From an uncultured Flavobacteriales bacterium (GTDB lineage: Bacteria; Bacteroidota; Bacteroidia; Palsa-965), in contig CALJIF010000026.1 in assembly GCA_937974275.1 (NCBI GenBank), forward strand, positions 1-64,000: a stretch of DNA of 64,000 bases. Direction: 5' to 3'. Below, piece after piece: positions 43,193 to 52,909 of this stretch (position 1 is the first letter of the stretch; each line of letters opens with the position of its first letter). The position numbers and the translations under genes are program-made. Below the pieces are notes generated by a model. It was not told the DNA's origin and did not search any database. It saw only the letters and a program-made list of their open reading frames with translations.

Positions 43193-44060
43193 AATTTTGA
43201 TACGACATATTCTTCTTTTTCTAATCGTAATCGTGGTTACGAGTTCTACTTCGTGCCGCAATAGGAAGAAAATTCAGGAGCCTAAACCTCAGACAGCCAA
43301 TTGTAAACTCACACCTCGTGCGCCGCGCAATCTTGTCAACGATATGCGAAAGAGTGAATTTAAATTCGACTGGTTGTCAGCACGATTAAATTGCCAGGCA
43401 AAAGACGATAGTGCCAATCCGGTAAGTTTTGACGTGGCACTTCGCATGCGTTACGACAGTATTATCTGGATGAACGTAATGGATCCCGTTATCGGCATTA
43501 AAGCCGCACGCGTACTTATTACGAAAGATTCCGTGTTTTTTGTCAACTACCTCGACAACTCCTGCTTCTCCGGTGACTTTACTTATCTGAGTCAAATGCT
43601 GGGAACAGATGTAGACTTTGACATGATGCAATCGTTGCTTGTGGGAAATAGTGTCTCCTTCTATGATGAAGATGACAAACTGCGCTCCTCCGTCAACTTT
43701 ACCGATTGTCGCTTTGTATTAAGTACGGTTAGAAAACGAAAGCTTAAAAAAGTTCTTGAAGGACAAAAGCCAATATCCGAACCGATTCAAACAATAACTC
43801 TAGCGCCTGAAACGTTTAAAATATTGAGCATATTGTTTCTTGATGAACAGAATCGAACTTTTACCGCGGAATATTCCGGTTTTGATGCCGGAGATTCTTT
43901 AGCATTGCCACATCAGGCTAACTTCTACGCCAAAGGTTTACAGAAGTCGGCCACGCTTTCAATGTCGTACAAAAAAATTCAGATTAATCAGGTTCAACAA
44001 TTTCCATTCTCTCTGCCAGATGACTGCACTCCGATCAATACTAACAAGCAAGGCAAGTAG
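43185..44060 (+). CDS. DUF4292 lipoprotein (291 aa)
   Basis: Lipoprotein signal (SSTSC). The mature domain is the DUF4292 fold, LolA/LolB-like in its beta-strand pattern (FKFDWLSARLNCQAKDDSAN, SIIWMNVMDPVIGIKAARVL, FTAEYSGFDAGD). Possibly a lipid or lipoprotein chaperone at the outer membrane; unproven. It overlaps both neighbours (8 nt and 41 nt), so the TPR/DUF4292/EnvC genes are one translational unit. Confidence 0.82.
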   Translation: MNKILIRHILLFLIVIVVTSSTSCRNRKKIQEPKPQTANCKLTPRAPRNLVNDMRKSEFKFDWLSARLNCQAKDDSANPVSFDVALRMRYDSIIWMNVMDPVIGIKAARVLITKDSVFFVNYLDNSCFSGDFTYLSQMLGTDVDFDMMQSLLVGNSVSFYDEDDKLRSSVNFTDCRFVLSTVRKRKLKKVLEGQKPISEPIQTITLAPETFKILSILFLDEQNRTFTAEYSGFDAGDSLALPHQANFYAKGLQKSATLSMSYKKIQINQVQQFPFSLPDDCTPINTNKQGK

Positions 44061-45399
44061 TATTCTTGTACTCGCAATGCTGATCACTGCAATTGCGGTG
44101 CCGGTTGCGCTTGCTCAGTCCAAGAAGAAAACGACCAAAAAAACGGCGCCGGTTAAAGACAAGAAAACGCTCGAAAACCAAAAGAAAAATCTGGCTGCTG
44201 AAATTGCAGAAACAGATAAACTCTTAAAGGAGACACGACGTAACAAAACGTTGTCATTAACACAACTGGCTGTTATTAATAAAAAGATTGAAACCCGTGA
44301 GCAATTGATCAACACGATCAACCGCGAGATCGCTTCACTGGATAGCAACATCACCGGCATCAATACTTCTATCGCTTCATTACAAGCAGATCTGGAAGTA
44401 CTAAAAAACAACTATGCGCAGATGATCGTGTTTGCCTACAAAAATCGCAATCCGTTTCAGCGAATGATGTTTCTGTTTGCAGCGTCCGATATCAATCAAT
44501 CGTATCGTCGGATGAAATACTTACAGCAAATCAGCGAATCACGTCGCTTACAAGCTGACAAAATCAGTGAACAACATCAGGCGTTAAACGAAGAAGTGCG
44601 CATGCTGGAAACACAAAAGAACGAGAAAAAAATGTTGCTGGGTGAACAAGAAAGCGAACGCGTAACACTGGCTCAGGAAAAAGATGAAAAGGATAAAACA
44701 TACCGCGAGTTGCAAACCAAAGAGCAACAACTGAAAAGCGATTTAGCGAAAAAGAAGCAGCAAAAAGCTGATATAGATCTTGCGATTCAGCGCTTGATTG
44801 CTGCTGAAGCGAAACGCGCCGCAGAGAAAGCTGCAGAGGAAGAGCGCAAACGCAATAAACCTAAAAATCCAACCACAACAACCTCTATCGGGAAGCCTGA
44901 AGGCAACAAGCCCGCAGACAAGTCCGGCACAGCTCCACCAAAAATTGAGTTAACTCCGGAAGCTAAAACTTTGGGGAATAGCTTTGCCGGCAACAAAGGT
45001 TCTTTACCGTGGCCTGTTTCACAAGGAACGATCACGGAGCGATTCGGCAAACATCCGCATCCGGTGTTGAGCGGAGTTTATACACAGAACAACGGTGTCA
45101 ACATTGCCACCACTCCTTCAACTCCGGCACGTGCCATTTTTGAAGGTGAAGTAACAGGAATCACCAATATTCCCGGTGCAGGTTGGCTTGTAATTGTTCG
45201 TCACGGGGAATACTTATCGGTTTATGCGAACCTGGAAGAGGTGTTTGTGAAGCAAGGTGACAAAGTGAAAGTGAAACAGAACATCGGGAAAGTAATCACC
45301 AACGAAGAAAACGGTGAAACAGAATTGCACTTCGAAGTGTGGATGAGTGGCGTTGGAAAAATGAATCCTGAAGATTGGTTGATTAAAACAGCGCGTTAA
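44020..45399 (+). CDS. EnvC-like murein hydrolase activator, M23 fold (459 aa)
   Basis: Signal peptide (MTALRSILTSKASSILVLAM to ALAQ). A long coiled coil (about 45-290) is followed by a C-terminal LytM/M23 domain: ITERFGKHPHPVLSGVYTQN, GWLVIVRHGEYLSVYANLEE, ETELHFEVWMSG. The metal ligands of active M23 peptidases are missing: NNGVNI instead of a ligand Asp, YANL instead of YxHL. As in EnvC it should activate amidases at division rather than cut peptidoglycan. The ATG lies 41 nt inside the DUF4292 gene. Confidence 0.9.
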   Translation: MTALRSILTSKASSILVLAMLITAIAVPVALAQSKKKTTKKTAPVKDKKTLENQKKNLAAEIAETDKLLKETRRNKTLSLTQLAVINKKIETREQLINTINREIASLDSNITGINTSIASLQADLEVLKNNYAQMIVFAYKNRNPFQRMMFLFAASDINQSYRRMKYLQQISESRRLQADKISEQHQALNEEVRMLETQKNEKKMLLGEQESERVTLAQEKDEKDKTYRELQTKEQQLKSDLAKKKQQKADIDLAIQRLIAAEAKRAAEKAAEEERKRNKPKNPTTTTSIGKPEGNKPADKSGTAPPKIELTPEAKTLGNSFAGNKGSLPWPVSQGTITERFGKHPHPVLSGVYTQNNGVNIATTPSTPARAIFEGEVTGITNIPGAGWLVIVRHGEYLSVYANLEEVFVKQGDKVKVKQNIGKVITNEENGETELHFEVWMSGVGKMNPEDWLIKTAR

Positions 45400-45411
45400 C
45401 AGTTTCCTTCC

Positions 45412-45912
45412 ATGAAAACGTTGTGGTTAATTCGTCATGCTAAATCTTCCTGGGCAGATGCAGAACAAGCCGATATTGAACGTCCGCTGAATGACCGCGG
45501 ATATCAGGACTTACGTTTTATGCCCGCGCGAATGACTGCTTCAGGTGTACCAATTCCTGAATTATTTATTTCCAGTCCGGCAATACGCGCATATTCCACA
45601 GCGCTCATTTTTGCACAACACCTTCGTTATCCTTCTGAAAAAATTGTGCTGCGTGAGTCTTTGTATGAATCGTCTGTTTTTGATTATCTGGAAGTAATTG
45701 CGGGTATTCCGGCCACATACAACTCGGCTGCTGTCTTAGGACACAATCCTGTATTGACACAATTAATCAATCGCATCAGCAATGCGACATTAGATAATCT
45801 TCCTACCTGCGGAATTGCGGGAATCGCGTTTAAAACCGACTCCTGGGCTGACGTGCTGGATGGAGATGGGGTCATGCGCTATTTCGACTACCCGAAAAAC
45901 CCGACAACCTGA
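45412..45912 (+). CDS. SixA-like histidine phosphatase (166 aa)
   Basis: Histidine phosphatase superfamily: LIRHAKSSWAD carries the catalytic RHG-type motif (RHAK), with SSPAIRAYSTALIFA and a second His in AVLGHNPVLT. Short, SixA-type, which dephosphorylates phosphohistidine on signalling proteins. It follows the EnvC gene by 12 nt and precedes the ppk promoter. Substrate not known. Confidence 0.88.
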   Translation: MKTLWLIRHAKSSWADAEQADIERPLNDRGYQDLRFMPARMTASGVPIPELFISSPAIRAYSTALIFAQHLRYPSEKIVLRESLYESSVFDYLEVIAGIPATYNSAAVLGHNPVLTQLINRISNATLDNLPTCGIAGIAFKTDSWADVLDGDGVMRYFDYPKNPTT

Positions 45913-45957
45913 TTCGTTAAACAATCGTTAAGAAAGCATAACAGTGCCCATTAACGT

Positions 45958-45965
45958 TATTTTTG
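45958..45965 (+). promoter_or_regulatory. -7 element of the ppk promoter
   Basis: TATTTTTG is a perfect TAnnTTTG match, 19 nt upstream of the ppk ATG at 45984. The -33 side is weak. The position supports ATG 45984 over the in-frame TTG at 45963, which overlaps the box. Confidence 0.5.
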
Positions 45966-45983
45966 CGTAAATCGTTACGCCCT

Positions 45984-48083
45984 ATGGCCAAGAAGAAAAA
46001 GCAATCCCCAATAGTTAATCGTGATTTAAGCTGGCTGTCGTTCAACGATCGTGTATTACAAGAAGCAGAAGATGCGAGAAATCCGTTAATTGAGCGCTTG
46101 CGTTTTCTGGGTATCTATTCCAATAATCGCGATGAATTTTTTCGTGTGCGTGTCGCAACTATTCGCCGAGTAGCCAATTTGGGAAAAAAGGGAGAGCATG
46201 TTTTAGGAGAAGCTCCACAAGATTTGCTGAATGAAATTCAACGACGCTACCTAGCTGCTTCACGACGTTTTGATTTGATTTACAAAAACATCATCGCTGA
46301 ACTTGAAGATCATCATATTCATATCATTGATGAGTCGCAATTAGACACTGCGCAAGGATTATGGGTGAAAGATTTTTTCGATGAACAGGTATTGCCGAAT
46401 TTATTTCCGATCATGTTGGATACGGCACCTTCGTTCCCATATTTAAAAGACAAATCCATCTATCTCTGTATTCAATTGTTGCGTGTTGATCCCACCAAGA
46501 AAAATCGCTTTGCATTGATGGAAGTTCCAACAGAACAACTATCGCGATTTGTGGTGTTGCCCTCCAAAGGAAAAGAGTTATACGTCATGTTGTTAGATGA
46601 TGTGATTCGCTATTGCTTGTCGCACATCTTTCCCACACACGAATATCGCAAAGCATCTGCGTATACCATCAAACTTACGCGCGATGCAGAATTAGACATT
46701 GACCACGATTTGTCGAAAAGCTTTCTGGAGAAAATTTCCGGTGGTGTAAAAAAACGCGGGAAAGGAATGCCCGTAAGATTTGTTTATGACAAAAACATGC
46801 CGCAAGATTTATTACAATTCTTGTTGCGTAAATTGAAAGTCATTAACAAAGACAACATTATCCCGGGCTCGCGCTATCACAACTTCAAGGATTTTATTTC
46901 CTTCCCTCATTTGGGTCATACGGAATTAGTGTGGCCGCCTGCACCGGCGCAAGATCATCCCGCATTCAGCTCCGACAGAAGCATGTTTAGCGTGTTACAG
47001 GATCGTGATGTGATTCTGCACTTTCCATATCAGTCCTTCCATCATATCATCGATTTGTTGCGTGAAGCTTCTATTGATCCGAAAGTGAAAAAGATTCAAA
47101 TTTCCCTTTATCGCGTAGCACGCAACTCGAATATTGTAAACGCCTTAATCAACGCGTTGAAGAACGGTAAAGAAGTTGTTGCTGTCGTGGAATTGCAGGC
47201 GCGATTTGATGAAGAGAATAACATTTACTGGTCCAATCGCTTGCAGGAAGAAGGCGCTAAAGTAATTTACGGAGTTCCCGGATTGAAGGTGCATTCCAAA
47301 CTTTTCATGATCACACGTCGTGAAGAAAATAAGTTGGTGAATTACGTGCACGTAGGTTCCGGAAACATGAACGAGAGTACGGCAAAAATCTACACCGACA
47401 AATCTCTGCTCACGCGCGATCCACGCATTACAGAAGAAGTTGCTCGTGTATTCGAATTTTATAACGACAACCTCAAACCAGGCAACTACAAGCACTTGCT
47501 GGTGTCGCCATTCAATATGCGCAAGAAATTGATTTCGCTGATCGACAATGAAATTGATTTCGCAAAAAAGGGCAAGCCTGCAAAAATGTGGTTGAAAATG
47601 AACAACCTAGTTGATCCGGAAATGATCCACAAACTGTACGCTGCGTCACAAGCAGGAGTGCAAATCAAACTCATCGTGCGTGGAATCTGTTCGTTAGTTC
47701 CGGGCATGAAAGGATTTTCAGAAAACATTGAAGCCATCAGTATTGTTGGTCGTTATCTGGAGCACAGTCGTGTGTTCATATTTCACAACAACGGCGATGA
47801 GAAGTATTTCATATCTTCGGCAGACTGGATGAGTAGAAATTTGGATACGCGATCAGAGGTTGCGGTTCCGATTTATCATCCACAAAGTCAGCGTGAATTA
47901 AAAGAGTTGTTAGAACTTCAGTTGAAGGATAACGTGAAAGCGCGTCATGCCGGTGGAACGCATGAAAACGAGTACGTTAAGAAACCCGGAAAGCCGATGG
48001 TAGCGCAACAAGTAATTCGCGGATGGCTTGCTAAACAAGATATAACGCCGCCGAAGAAAAAAGTTGAAGTTCGCCGCAATTGA
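45984..48083 (+). CDS. ppk: Polyphosphate kinase 1 (699 aa)
   Basis: Makes polyphosphate from ATP. The N-terminal segment NRDLSWLSFNDRVLQEA is the family hallmark. Two phospholipase-D-like halves follow, with the phospho-histidine site LKVHSKLFMITRR and the second His in SRVFIFHNNGDEKYFISSAD; YVHVGSGNMNESTAKIYTD binds substrate. Full length. The ppx gene starts inside its last codons (20-nt overlap), so synthesis and breakdown of polyphosphate are translationally linked. Confidence 0.95.
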   Translation: MAKKKKQSPIVNRDLSWLSFNDRVLQEAEDARNPLIERLRFLGIYSNNRDEFFRVRVATIRRVANLGKKGEHVLGEAPQDLLNEIQRRYLAASRRFDLIYKNIIAELEDHHIHIIDESQLDTAQGLWVKDFFDEQVLPNLFPIMLDTAPSFPYLKDKSIYLCIQLLRVDPTKKNRFALMEVPTEQLSRFVVLPSKGKELYVMLLDDVIRYCLSHIFPTHEYRKASAYTIKLTRDAELDIDHDLSKSFLEKISGGVKKRGKGMPVRFVYDKNMPQDLLQFLLRKLKVINKDNIIPGSRYHNFKDFISFPHLGHTELVWPPAPAQDHPAFSSDRSMFSVLQDRDVILHFPYQSFHHIIDLLREASIDPKVKKIQISLYRVARNSNIVNALINALKNGKEVVAVVELQARFDEENNIYWSNRLQEEGAKVIYGVPGLKVHSKLFMITRREENKLVNYVHVGSGNMNESTAKIYTDKSLLTRDPRITEEVARVFEFYNDNLKPGNYKHLLVSPFNMRKKLISLIDNEIDFAKKGKPAKMWLKMNNLVDPEMIHKLYAASQAGVQIKLIVRGICSLVPGMKGFSENIEAISIVGRYLEHSRVFIFHNNGDEKYFISSADWMSRNLDTRSEVAVPIYHPQSQRELKELLELQLKDNVKARHAGGTHENEYVKKPGKPMVAQQVIRGWLAKQDITPPKKKVEVRRN

Positions 48084-48972
48084 TATAGGATCCAACGCCA
48101 TGCGCTTGCTGTTCGGCAATGTGTATGACTCGCCCACAGGTCCCATTTTCAAAAAAGCAGATCTTGTCCGAATTCCTATTCGTTTGGGAGAGGATGCGTT
48201 TTTGCACAAAAAAATTTCCGAAGAGAAAATCGAGAAGTTTATTCTCGCCATGCGTGCGTATAAAAATCTCATTGATTTCTATCAGGTAAAAGATTTCAAA
48301 GCTTGTGCTACCAGCGCCATGCGCGAAGCAAAAAACGGAAAAGAAATTGTGGATCGTGTTTTTAAAGAAACCGGTATTCAGATTGAAATTATTGACGGCA
48401 AGAAAGAAGCTGAAATCATTTACTCCAATCATATTGCTGAGTCCATGGATCCTGCTTCCAACTACTTGTACATTGATGTTGGCGGTGGCAGCACAGAACT
48501 CACGATTTTTTCCAAGAATGAACCCGCTGTTTCCAAGAGCTTTAATATCGGAACAATTCGATTGCTAAATGAACTCGTTTCGAAAGAACAATGGAACGAA
48601 TTCAAAGATTGGATTAAGCGGGAAACTGCACCATTTCAACCACTACATGCAATTGGATCCGGAGGCAACATCAATAAGATATTTAAGATGTCGCGCAAGA
48701 AACAAAACCGGCCTTTGTCATACGCAAAGCTGAAAGAGATGCACGAGTTTCTTGAAGCGTTTACCCTACAAGAGCGGATTGAAATTCTGGGGTTAAACCC
48801 CGATCGTGCAGATGTTATTCTTCCTGCGGGACGAATTTTTCTTACAGTCATGAAGAATGCCAACATTGATCGGATTTTTGTACCGCAAATTGGAATGGCC
48901 GACGGACTCATTCACCTTTTGTATGAAAACTACATGGCACGTAATACCAAAGGCTTATCGTTTAGCGAATAA
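48064..48972 (+). CDS. ppx: Exopolyphosphatase Ppx/GppA family (302 aa)
   Basis: Actin-like ATPase fold: AAIDIGSNAMRLLFGNV (phosphate 1), ACATSAMREAKNG, YIDVGGGSTELTIFS (phosphate 2) and HAIGSGGNINKI. Hydrolyses polyphosphate or pppGpp. It is the short, two-domain form (302 aa versus ~500 in E. coli). The start is TTG at 48064, within ppk; no other start fits the IDIGSN motif. plsC follows after 3 nt. Confidence 0.92.
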   Translation: MKFAAIDIGSNAMRLLFGNVYDSPTGPIFKKADLVRIPIRLGEDAFLHKKISEEKIEKFILAMRAYKNLIDFYQVKDFKACATSAMREAKNGKEIVDRVFKETGIQIEIIDGKKEAEIIYSNHIAESMDPASNYLYIDVGGGSTELTIFSKNEPAVSKSFNIGTIRLLNELVSKEQWNEFKDWIKRETAPFQPLHAIGSGGNINKIFKMSRKKQNRPLSYAKLKEMHEFLEAFTLQERIEILGLNPDRADVILPAGRIFLTVMKNANIDRIFVPQIGMADGLIHLLYENYMARNTKGLSFSE

Positions 48973-48975
48973 ATC

Positions 48976-49734
48976 ATGAAACGCATTCCTGCTGTTGTCT
49001 TTGGAATTTATGCAGCGCTGATTTTTATCATCACGCTACTTATCAGCAGCACTGCATATGCATTCGTATTTCTTTTCGCCTCAAAAAAATCTGCTCCGCA
49101 TATTGCTCATAAAGGGATTTCCCGCCCCTGGGCCATGACGCTCCAAGTTTTGTTTTTTTCACCCATGAAAGTGAAGAATCGCCATCTGATTGATCGGGAT
49201 ACAACGTATGTCTTCATCGCCAATCACCAATCGCAACTGGACATTCCGTTTTATGCCGTGGCTTGTGCCAATACATTTCGTTTTCTTGCAAAAGCTGAGT
49301 TGACAAAATTGCCACTTATGGGATTTATCATTCGCAATTTATATATCGCCGTTGATCGTAAGGACCGTGCTGATCGCCATCGCAGTCTGGAGATCATGAA
49401 AGCTTCGCTCGATGAAAACGTTTCCGTTTTTTTATGCCCTGAAGGCACGCGCAACAAACACGAAGAACCTCCTTTGCTGGAATTCAAGGACGGTGCGTTC
49501 CGTCTCGCCGTCTTAACAGGAACACCTATTGCTCCATTAACGGTTCTTAATACAGGACGAAGACTATCTCCTCTACATCCGGCAGCATTCTATCCGGGAG
49601 TTATTTACGGGATCTGGGAAGAGCCCATTCCTACAGCAGGTTTAACCATTAACGACATTCCTGCGCTGAAAGAGCAAGTGCGTGCAAAAATGATCGAGCG
49701 ATTGCAGGAATTCCGCCAACGAAACGTGCATTAA
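48976..49734 (+). CDS. plsC: 1-acyl-sn-glycerol-3-phosphate acyltransferase (252 aa)
   Basis: An N-terminal membrane helix (AALIFIITLLISSTAYAFVF), then acyltransferase motifs: FIANHQSQLDIPF (HX4D), AVDRKDRADRHRSLEIM, LCPEGTRNK (EGTR) and GTPIAPLTVL. Adds the second acyl chain to make phosphatidic acid. Length is normal. Three nt after ppx, same operon by spacing. Confidence 0.92.
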   Translation: MKRIPAVVFGIYAALIFIITLLISSTAYAFVFLFASKKSAPHIAHKGISRPWAMTLQVLFFSPMKVKNRHLIDRDTTYVFIANHQSQLDIPFYAVACANTFRFLAKAELTKLPLMGFIIRNLYIAVDRKDRADRHRSLEIMKASLDENVSVFLCPEGTRNKHEEPPLLEFKDGAFRLAVLTGTPIAPLTVLNTGRRLSPLHPAAFYPGVIYGIWEEPIPTAGLTINDIPALKEQVRAKMIERLQEFRQRNVH

Positions 49735-49778
49735 AACCGCTCGCGATTCAGTATCTTCACGCCTGATTAGCAGAGTTT

Positions 49779-50609
49779 ATGAAACGTTTTTTTCTCTTAG
49801 TGGTGGCCGTTGGTTTGTTGTCTTGCGCCGATAACAAACCCAACAATGAAACGAAAACGGATAGCGTTGTTGCCGACAGCGCTCCCGCAGAATCCGATCT
49901 TCAGGCATTAACCGAAAGCTGGACGCAACAATTGAATTTAAAAAACGCTGCACTTACTCGCTCGTTTTATTTTGATACCGTAAACTATTACGGCGACCGA
50001 GTTTCTGCGGAAGAAATATTTCGCAAGCAACAAAATTATTTCTCGCGCTATCCCGATTACAGTCAACGCATCAGAGAATTTGTTCAGGAAGAACACTTGC
50101 CTGATGGCAGCTATCAGATTCGTTTTATTAAAGAAGTAATGGCCGGTGGACAACTGGCCTCATATCCGTCTCGCATTATTTTCCAACAACAGAATGGCGT
50201 GTGGAAAATTGCGTTGGAAAGTGATGACATGACGGACATTACAAAAGCTCGCAGCGGTGAAGCTCAAACGGGAAACTACAACGACGTTTTTACGCTCACG
50301 GGATTAGTTGAGGAAAACACCGGCTTCGCTGCTCCGGAGCCCGGACAAGATGCCAAATCGGATCAGCGTGAAACTTACCTCGTTCTACTTTTGGATCAGC
50401 CCTTGGACGTGATTGGCGATCCGGGAGCAACAAACGAAAAAACAACAGAGCGCGGATTAATGCGCCTGCAATTGCAAGGCGACGAAAATGCATTGCGCCG
50501 CCACCTCAACAACAAAGTAAAACTCACCGGAAAATTACTCCACGCTACAACTTCTCACCATCATACGAATGTGTTGTTGCAAGTGGAGTCAATTCAACCC
50601 AACAAATAA
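49779..50609 (+). CDS. Lipoprotein with NTF2-like and DUF4431-like parts (276 aa)
   Basis: Lipoprotein signal (VGLLSC, Cys16). Residues about 40-150 resemble an NTF2/SnoaL-like domain (LTESWTQQLNLKNAALTRSF, YQIRFIKEVMAGG, GVWKIALES). The C-terminal part (about 165-276) resembles DUF4431 (FTLTGLVEENTG, YLVLLLDQPLDVIGD, KVKLTGKLLHATTSHHHTNV). The His triplet in TSHHHT could bind metal. Function unknown. Seven nt before the propeller gene. Confidence 0.65.
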   Translation: MKRFFLLVVAVGLLSCADNKPNNETKTDSVVADSAPAESDLQALTESWTQQLNLKNAALTRSFYFDTVNYYGDRVSAEEIFRKQQNYFSRYPDYSQRIREFVQEEHLPDGSYQIRFIKEVMAGGQLASYPSRIIFQQQNGVWKIALESDDMTDITKARSGEAQTGNYNDVFTLTGLVEENTGFAAPEPGQDAKSDQRETYLVLLLDQPLDVIGDPGATNEKTTERGLMRLQLQGDENALRRHLNNKVKLTGKLLHATTSHHHTNVLLQVESIQPNK

Positions 50610-50615
50610 AAACTC

Positions 50616-51671
50616 ATGAAAGCCCCTGCCCTGTCTCTTTTATTTTCTTTGCTCATTGTTCAACTAAATGCGCAGTCGTTTAGTAGTCCGGAAAGCGTAG
50701 AGTACGATGGTGTTAACAACCGCTGGATTGTCGGGCAAAACGGAGCGAATCGTGTAGATATTTATAGTCCGCAGTCGAACACTTTAACGCCATTCGGAAC
50801 AACGATTACCAGCGGACCGCACGGGATTGAAGTTTTGGACACTGTAGCATATGTGTGCGACGGTGGTCGTGTGCGTGGTTATGGATTAGCAACCGGCAAT
50901 CAAGTGTTTAACTTGAATTTGAGTGCTTCGTTTCTTAACGGCATCACATCTGACGGAGGACACTTCTTGTTTGTAACGGATTTCACCGCTAAGAAAATTT
51001 ATCGCGTTGATGTATTGGCCGGCACCTTCAATCAAATGGCGACAACAGTGAAAACTCCTAACGGCATTTACTACGACGGCGCAAACAACCGTTGCGTATT
51101 CGTGACATGGGGATCTTCTGCTGCAATACAAGCCATCAGTTTAGCGGATTCCACCATTAGCACGCTGTACACCACAACACAATCTAACATCGACGGCATC
51201 ACCAGAGACAACGCCGGCTATTGGTATTATACAGCGTGGAGTAATAATTCCCTCATGCGCATCGATCCAAACTTCAGCTCGGCGCCAATCCCCGTTTTAA
51301 CGGGACTCAGCAGCCCTGCGGACATTGACATCAATGCCGCGGGCGACTCGATAGGCATACCAAACTCAGGCAACGCGAGCAATGTGGTGTTTTATACTAA
51401 CATTACAACAGGCATGTCTTCGGCTGCCGGCGCGCAATTACATGTGTTTCCAAATCCTGCCCGCGACATCATTAATTTGTTTCTTGATGTTGAACCACAA
51501 GACGCAACGGTTGAAGTGCGCGATATCGCAGGTCGTTTAATACACACACAAAAACTCACGACGAATACATTGCAAATGAATTGCGCTGCATGGATTCCCG
51601 GTACGTACTTTATTACAGTCCTTGATGCGGAAGGTAATCCGATGGTACGAAAGCAATTTAATAAGTTGTAG
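50616..51671 (+). CDS. Secreted SMP-30/NHL-like beta-propeller with T9SS sorting domain (351 aa)
   Basis: Signal peptide (ending QLNAQ). Propeller blades (about 20-270) repeat motifs such as GPHGIEVLDTVAYVCDGGRV, FLNGITSDGGHFLFVTDFTA, TPNGIYYDGANNRCVFVTWG, NIDGITRDNAGYWYYTAWSN and SPADIDINAAGDSIGIPNSG. The C-terminus is a type IX sorting domain (LHVFPNPARDIINLFLDVEP ... VRKQFNKL). Possible sugar-lactone hydrolase or a non-catalytic surface protein. Confidence 0.82.
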   Translation: MKAPALSLLFSLLIVQLNAQSFSSPESVEYDGVNNRWIVGQNGANRVDIYSPQSNTLTPFGTTITSGPHGIEVLDTVAYVCDGGRVRGYGLATGNQVFNLNLSASFLNGITSDGGHFLFVTDFTAKKIYRVDVLAGTFNQMATTVKTPNGIYYDGANNRCVFVTWGSSAAIQAISLADSTISTLYTTTQSNIDGITRDNAGYWYYTAWSNNSLMRIDPNFSSAPIPVLTGLSSPADIDINAAGDSIGIPNSGNASNVVFYTNITTGMSSAAGAQLHVFPNPARDIINLFLDVEPQDATVEVRDIAGRLIHTQKLTTNTLQMNCAAWIPGTYFITVLDAEGNPMVRKQFNKL

Positions 51672-51787
51672 GCAACTACACTAAGTAGCGACGTGAAGAA
51701 GACATACGCCATGTATCGTGGTCGTGAATTCCTAATTACCAAAGTGATATTTTGTCCCTCTTGTACGAAGGATTGATTTCGGTATTC

Positions 51788-51795
51788 TAATTTTG
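51788..51795 (+). promoter_or_regulatory. -7 element of the RibD-like reductase promoter
   Basis: TAATTTTG matches TAnnTTTG perfectly and lies 27 nt before ATG 51823. A TTG at 51761 is somewhat too far for a standard -33 element. Confidence 0.45.
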
Positions 51796-51822
51796 TCGGC
51801 TTCAACTCAACTATTTTCACCT

Positions 51823-52356
51823 ATGAATAAACGACCGGTAATATTGTACATCGCGATGAGCATAGACGGCTACATCGCGAAGCCAAATGACGACCTGAGT
51901 TTTCTGTCAATCGTTGAGAAAGAAGGTGAAGATTACGGCTACAACGATTTTGTATCCTCCATAGACACCGTCATACTTGGAAGGAAAACTTATGATTGGG
52001 TAATGCAGCAAGTGGGTAGTTTTCCGCACGCTGATAAAAACGCTTACGTGATAACACGAACACCAAAACCGTCCGTTGGGAAAACTGTTTTTTACACCGG
52101 AGCATTAACGACGCTGGTATCACAATTAAAAAGTGAGCCGGGGAAATCGATTTTTTGTGATGGTGGTGCAGAAGTGGTGAATGAATTACTCCAACATCAA
52201 TTGATCGACGAGCTGATCATTTCGGTAATACCTATCATGGTAGGCAACGGCACACGACTTTTTAAAGATGGTCGGCAGGAACAGCGGTGGACATTAGTGA
52301 ATACAAAATCCTTCGAGACGGGATTAGTGCAATTACATTACAAGAAGCGAACATAA
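51823..52356 (+). CDS. Dihydrofolate reductase-like (RibD C-terminal) protein (177 aa)
   Basis: RibD_C/DHFR fold: LYIAMSIDGYIAKPNDDLSF, TVILGRKTYDW, NAYVITRTPKP, IFCDGGAEVVNELLQHQLID and PIMVGNGTRLFKDG. NADPH-dependent reductase of the YwjB/YyaP type; substrate not known. ATG 51823 is placed between the promoter-like box and the conserved first strand; the in-frame start at 51793 overlaps the box. Confidence 0.85.
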   Translation: MNKRPVILYIAMSIDGYIAKPNDDLSFLSIVEKEGEDYGYNDFVSSIDTVILGRKTYDWVMQQVGSFPHADKNAYVITRTPKPSVGKTVFYTGALTTLVSQLKSEPGKSIFCDGGAEVVNELLQHQLIDELIISVIPIMVGNGTRLFKDGRQEQRWTLVNTKSFETGLVQLHYKKRT

Positions 52357-52383
52357 AACAATCTCTGTGGTCGGATTATTCAG

Positions 52384-52905
52384 CTACTCCGCCTTCTGTT
52401 CCGTTTTCTTCAATCTGCTTAAATCGTAACCAAGATTTTTTACACGCGTGGTAATTGCGCTGTACGTAGAGTCGTTCATAATCGGAGTGCGACTCAGAAT
52501 CCACAAGTAATCCCGCGATGGATGTCCTACAACAGCATACTGATATTCTTTGTCCAAATCGATAATCCAATAATCTGCTTTGAACGGCCAGAAGAATTGT
52601 ACTTTTAATTTGGCATTGCCGGAACCTTCCACAGGAAAGGCCTTGCCGGTAATATCACTCACTTCTCCATTCTTCAAACAACGATTGTACACGGTAATGT
52701 AACCTTCCTTAGTGACGGTGTATTCTGCCGTTGTACACGAACACCCTTTTTGTGCGCTGATCGGGAATGCTGCGATTTCATACCACTTACCGGCGTACTT
52801 GTTAATGTCCACGCTTGCAACTACCGGCAAGTCGGAAGAAGAGCCACAACCGAAAAATGAAAACATAAGAAGAAGAAACGTTAGTATTGGGGTTACTTTT
52901 TTCAT
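52384..52905 (-). CDS. blc: Lipocalin-family lipoprotein, Blc-like (173 aa)
   Basis: Lipoprotein signal (FSFFGC, Cys20). Bacterial lipocalin: VDINKYAGKWYEIAAFP holds the GxW motif, then CSCTTAEYTV, FFWPFKADYWIIDLDKEYQY and DYLWILSRTP. Binds hydrophobic ligands such as lysophospholipids at the outer membrane. It follows exported msrA by 4 nt, which suggests an envelope-stress pair. Confidence 0.9.
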   Translation of the reverse strand: MKKVTPILTFLLLMFSFFGCGSSSDLPVVASVDINKYAGKWYEIAAFPISAQKGCSCTTAEYTVTKEGYITVYNRCLKNGEVSDITGKAFPVEGSGNAKLKVQFFWPFKADYWIIDLDKEYQYAVVGHPSRDYLWILSRTPIMNDSTYSAITTRVKNLGYDLSRLKKTEQKAE

Positions 52906-52909
52906 AATA

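Noticed and set aside
44020..45399. Active M23 metallopeptidase
   Set aside because: The LytM domain lacks the metal-binding Asp and one His, so an EnvC-like activator role is more likely.
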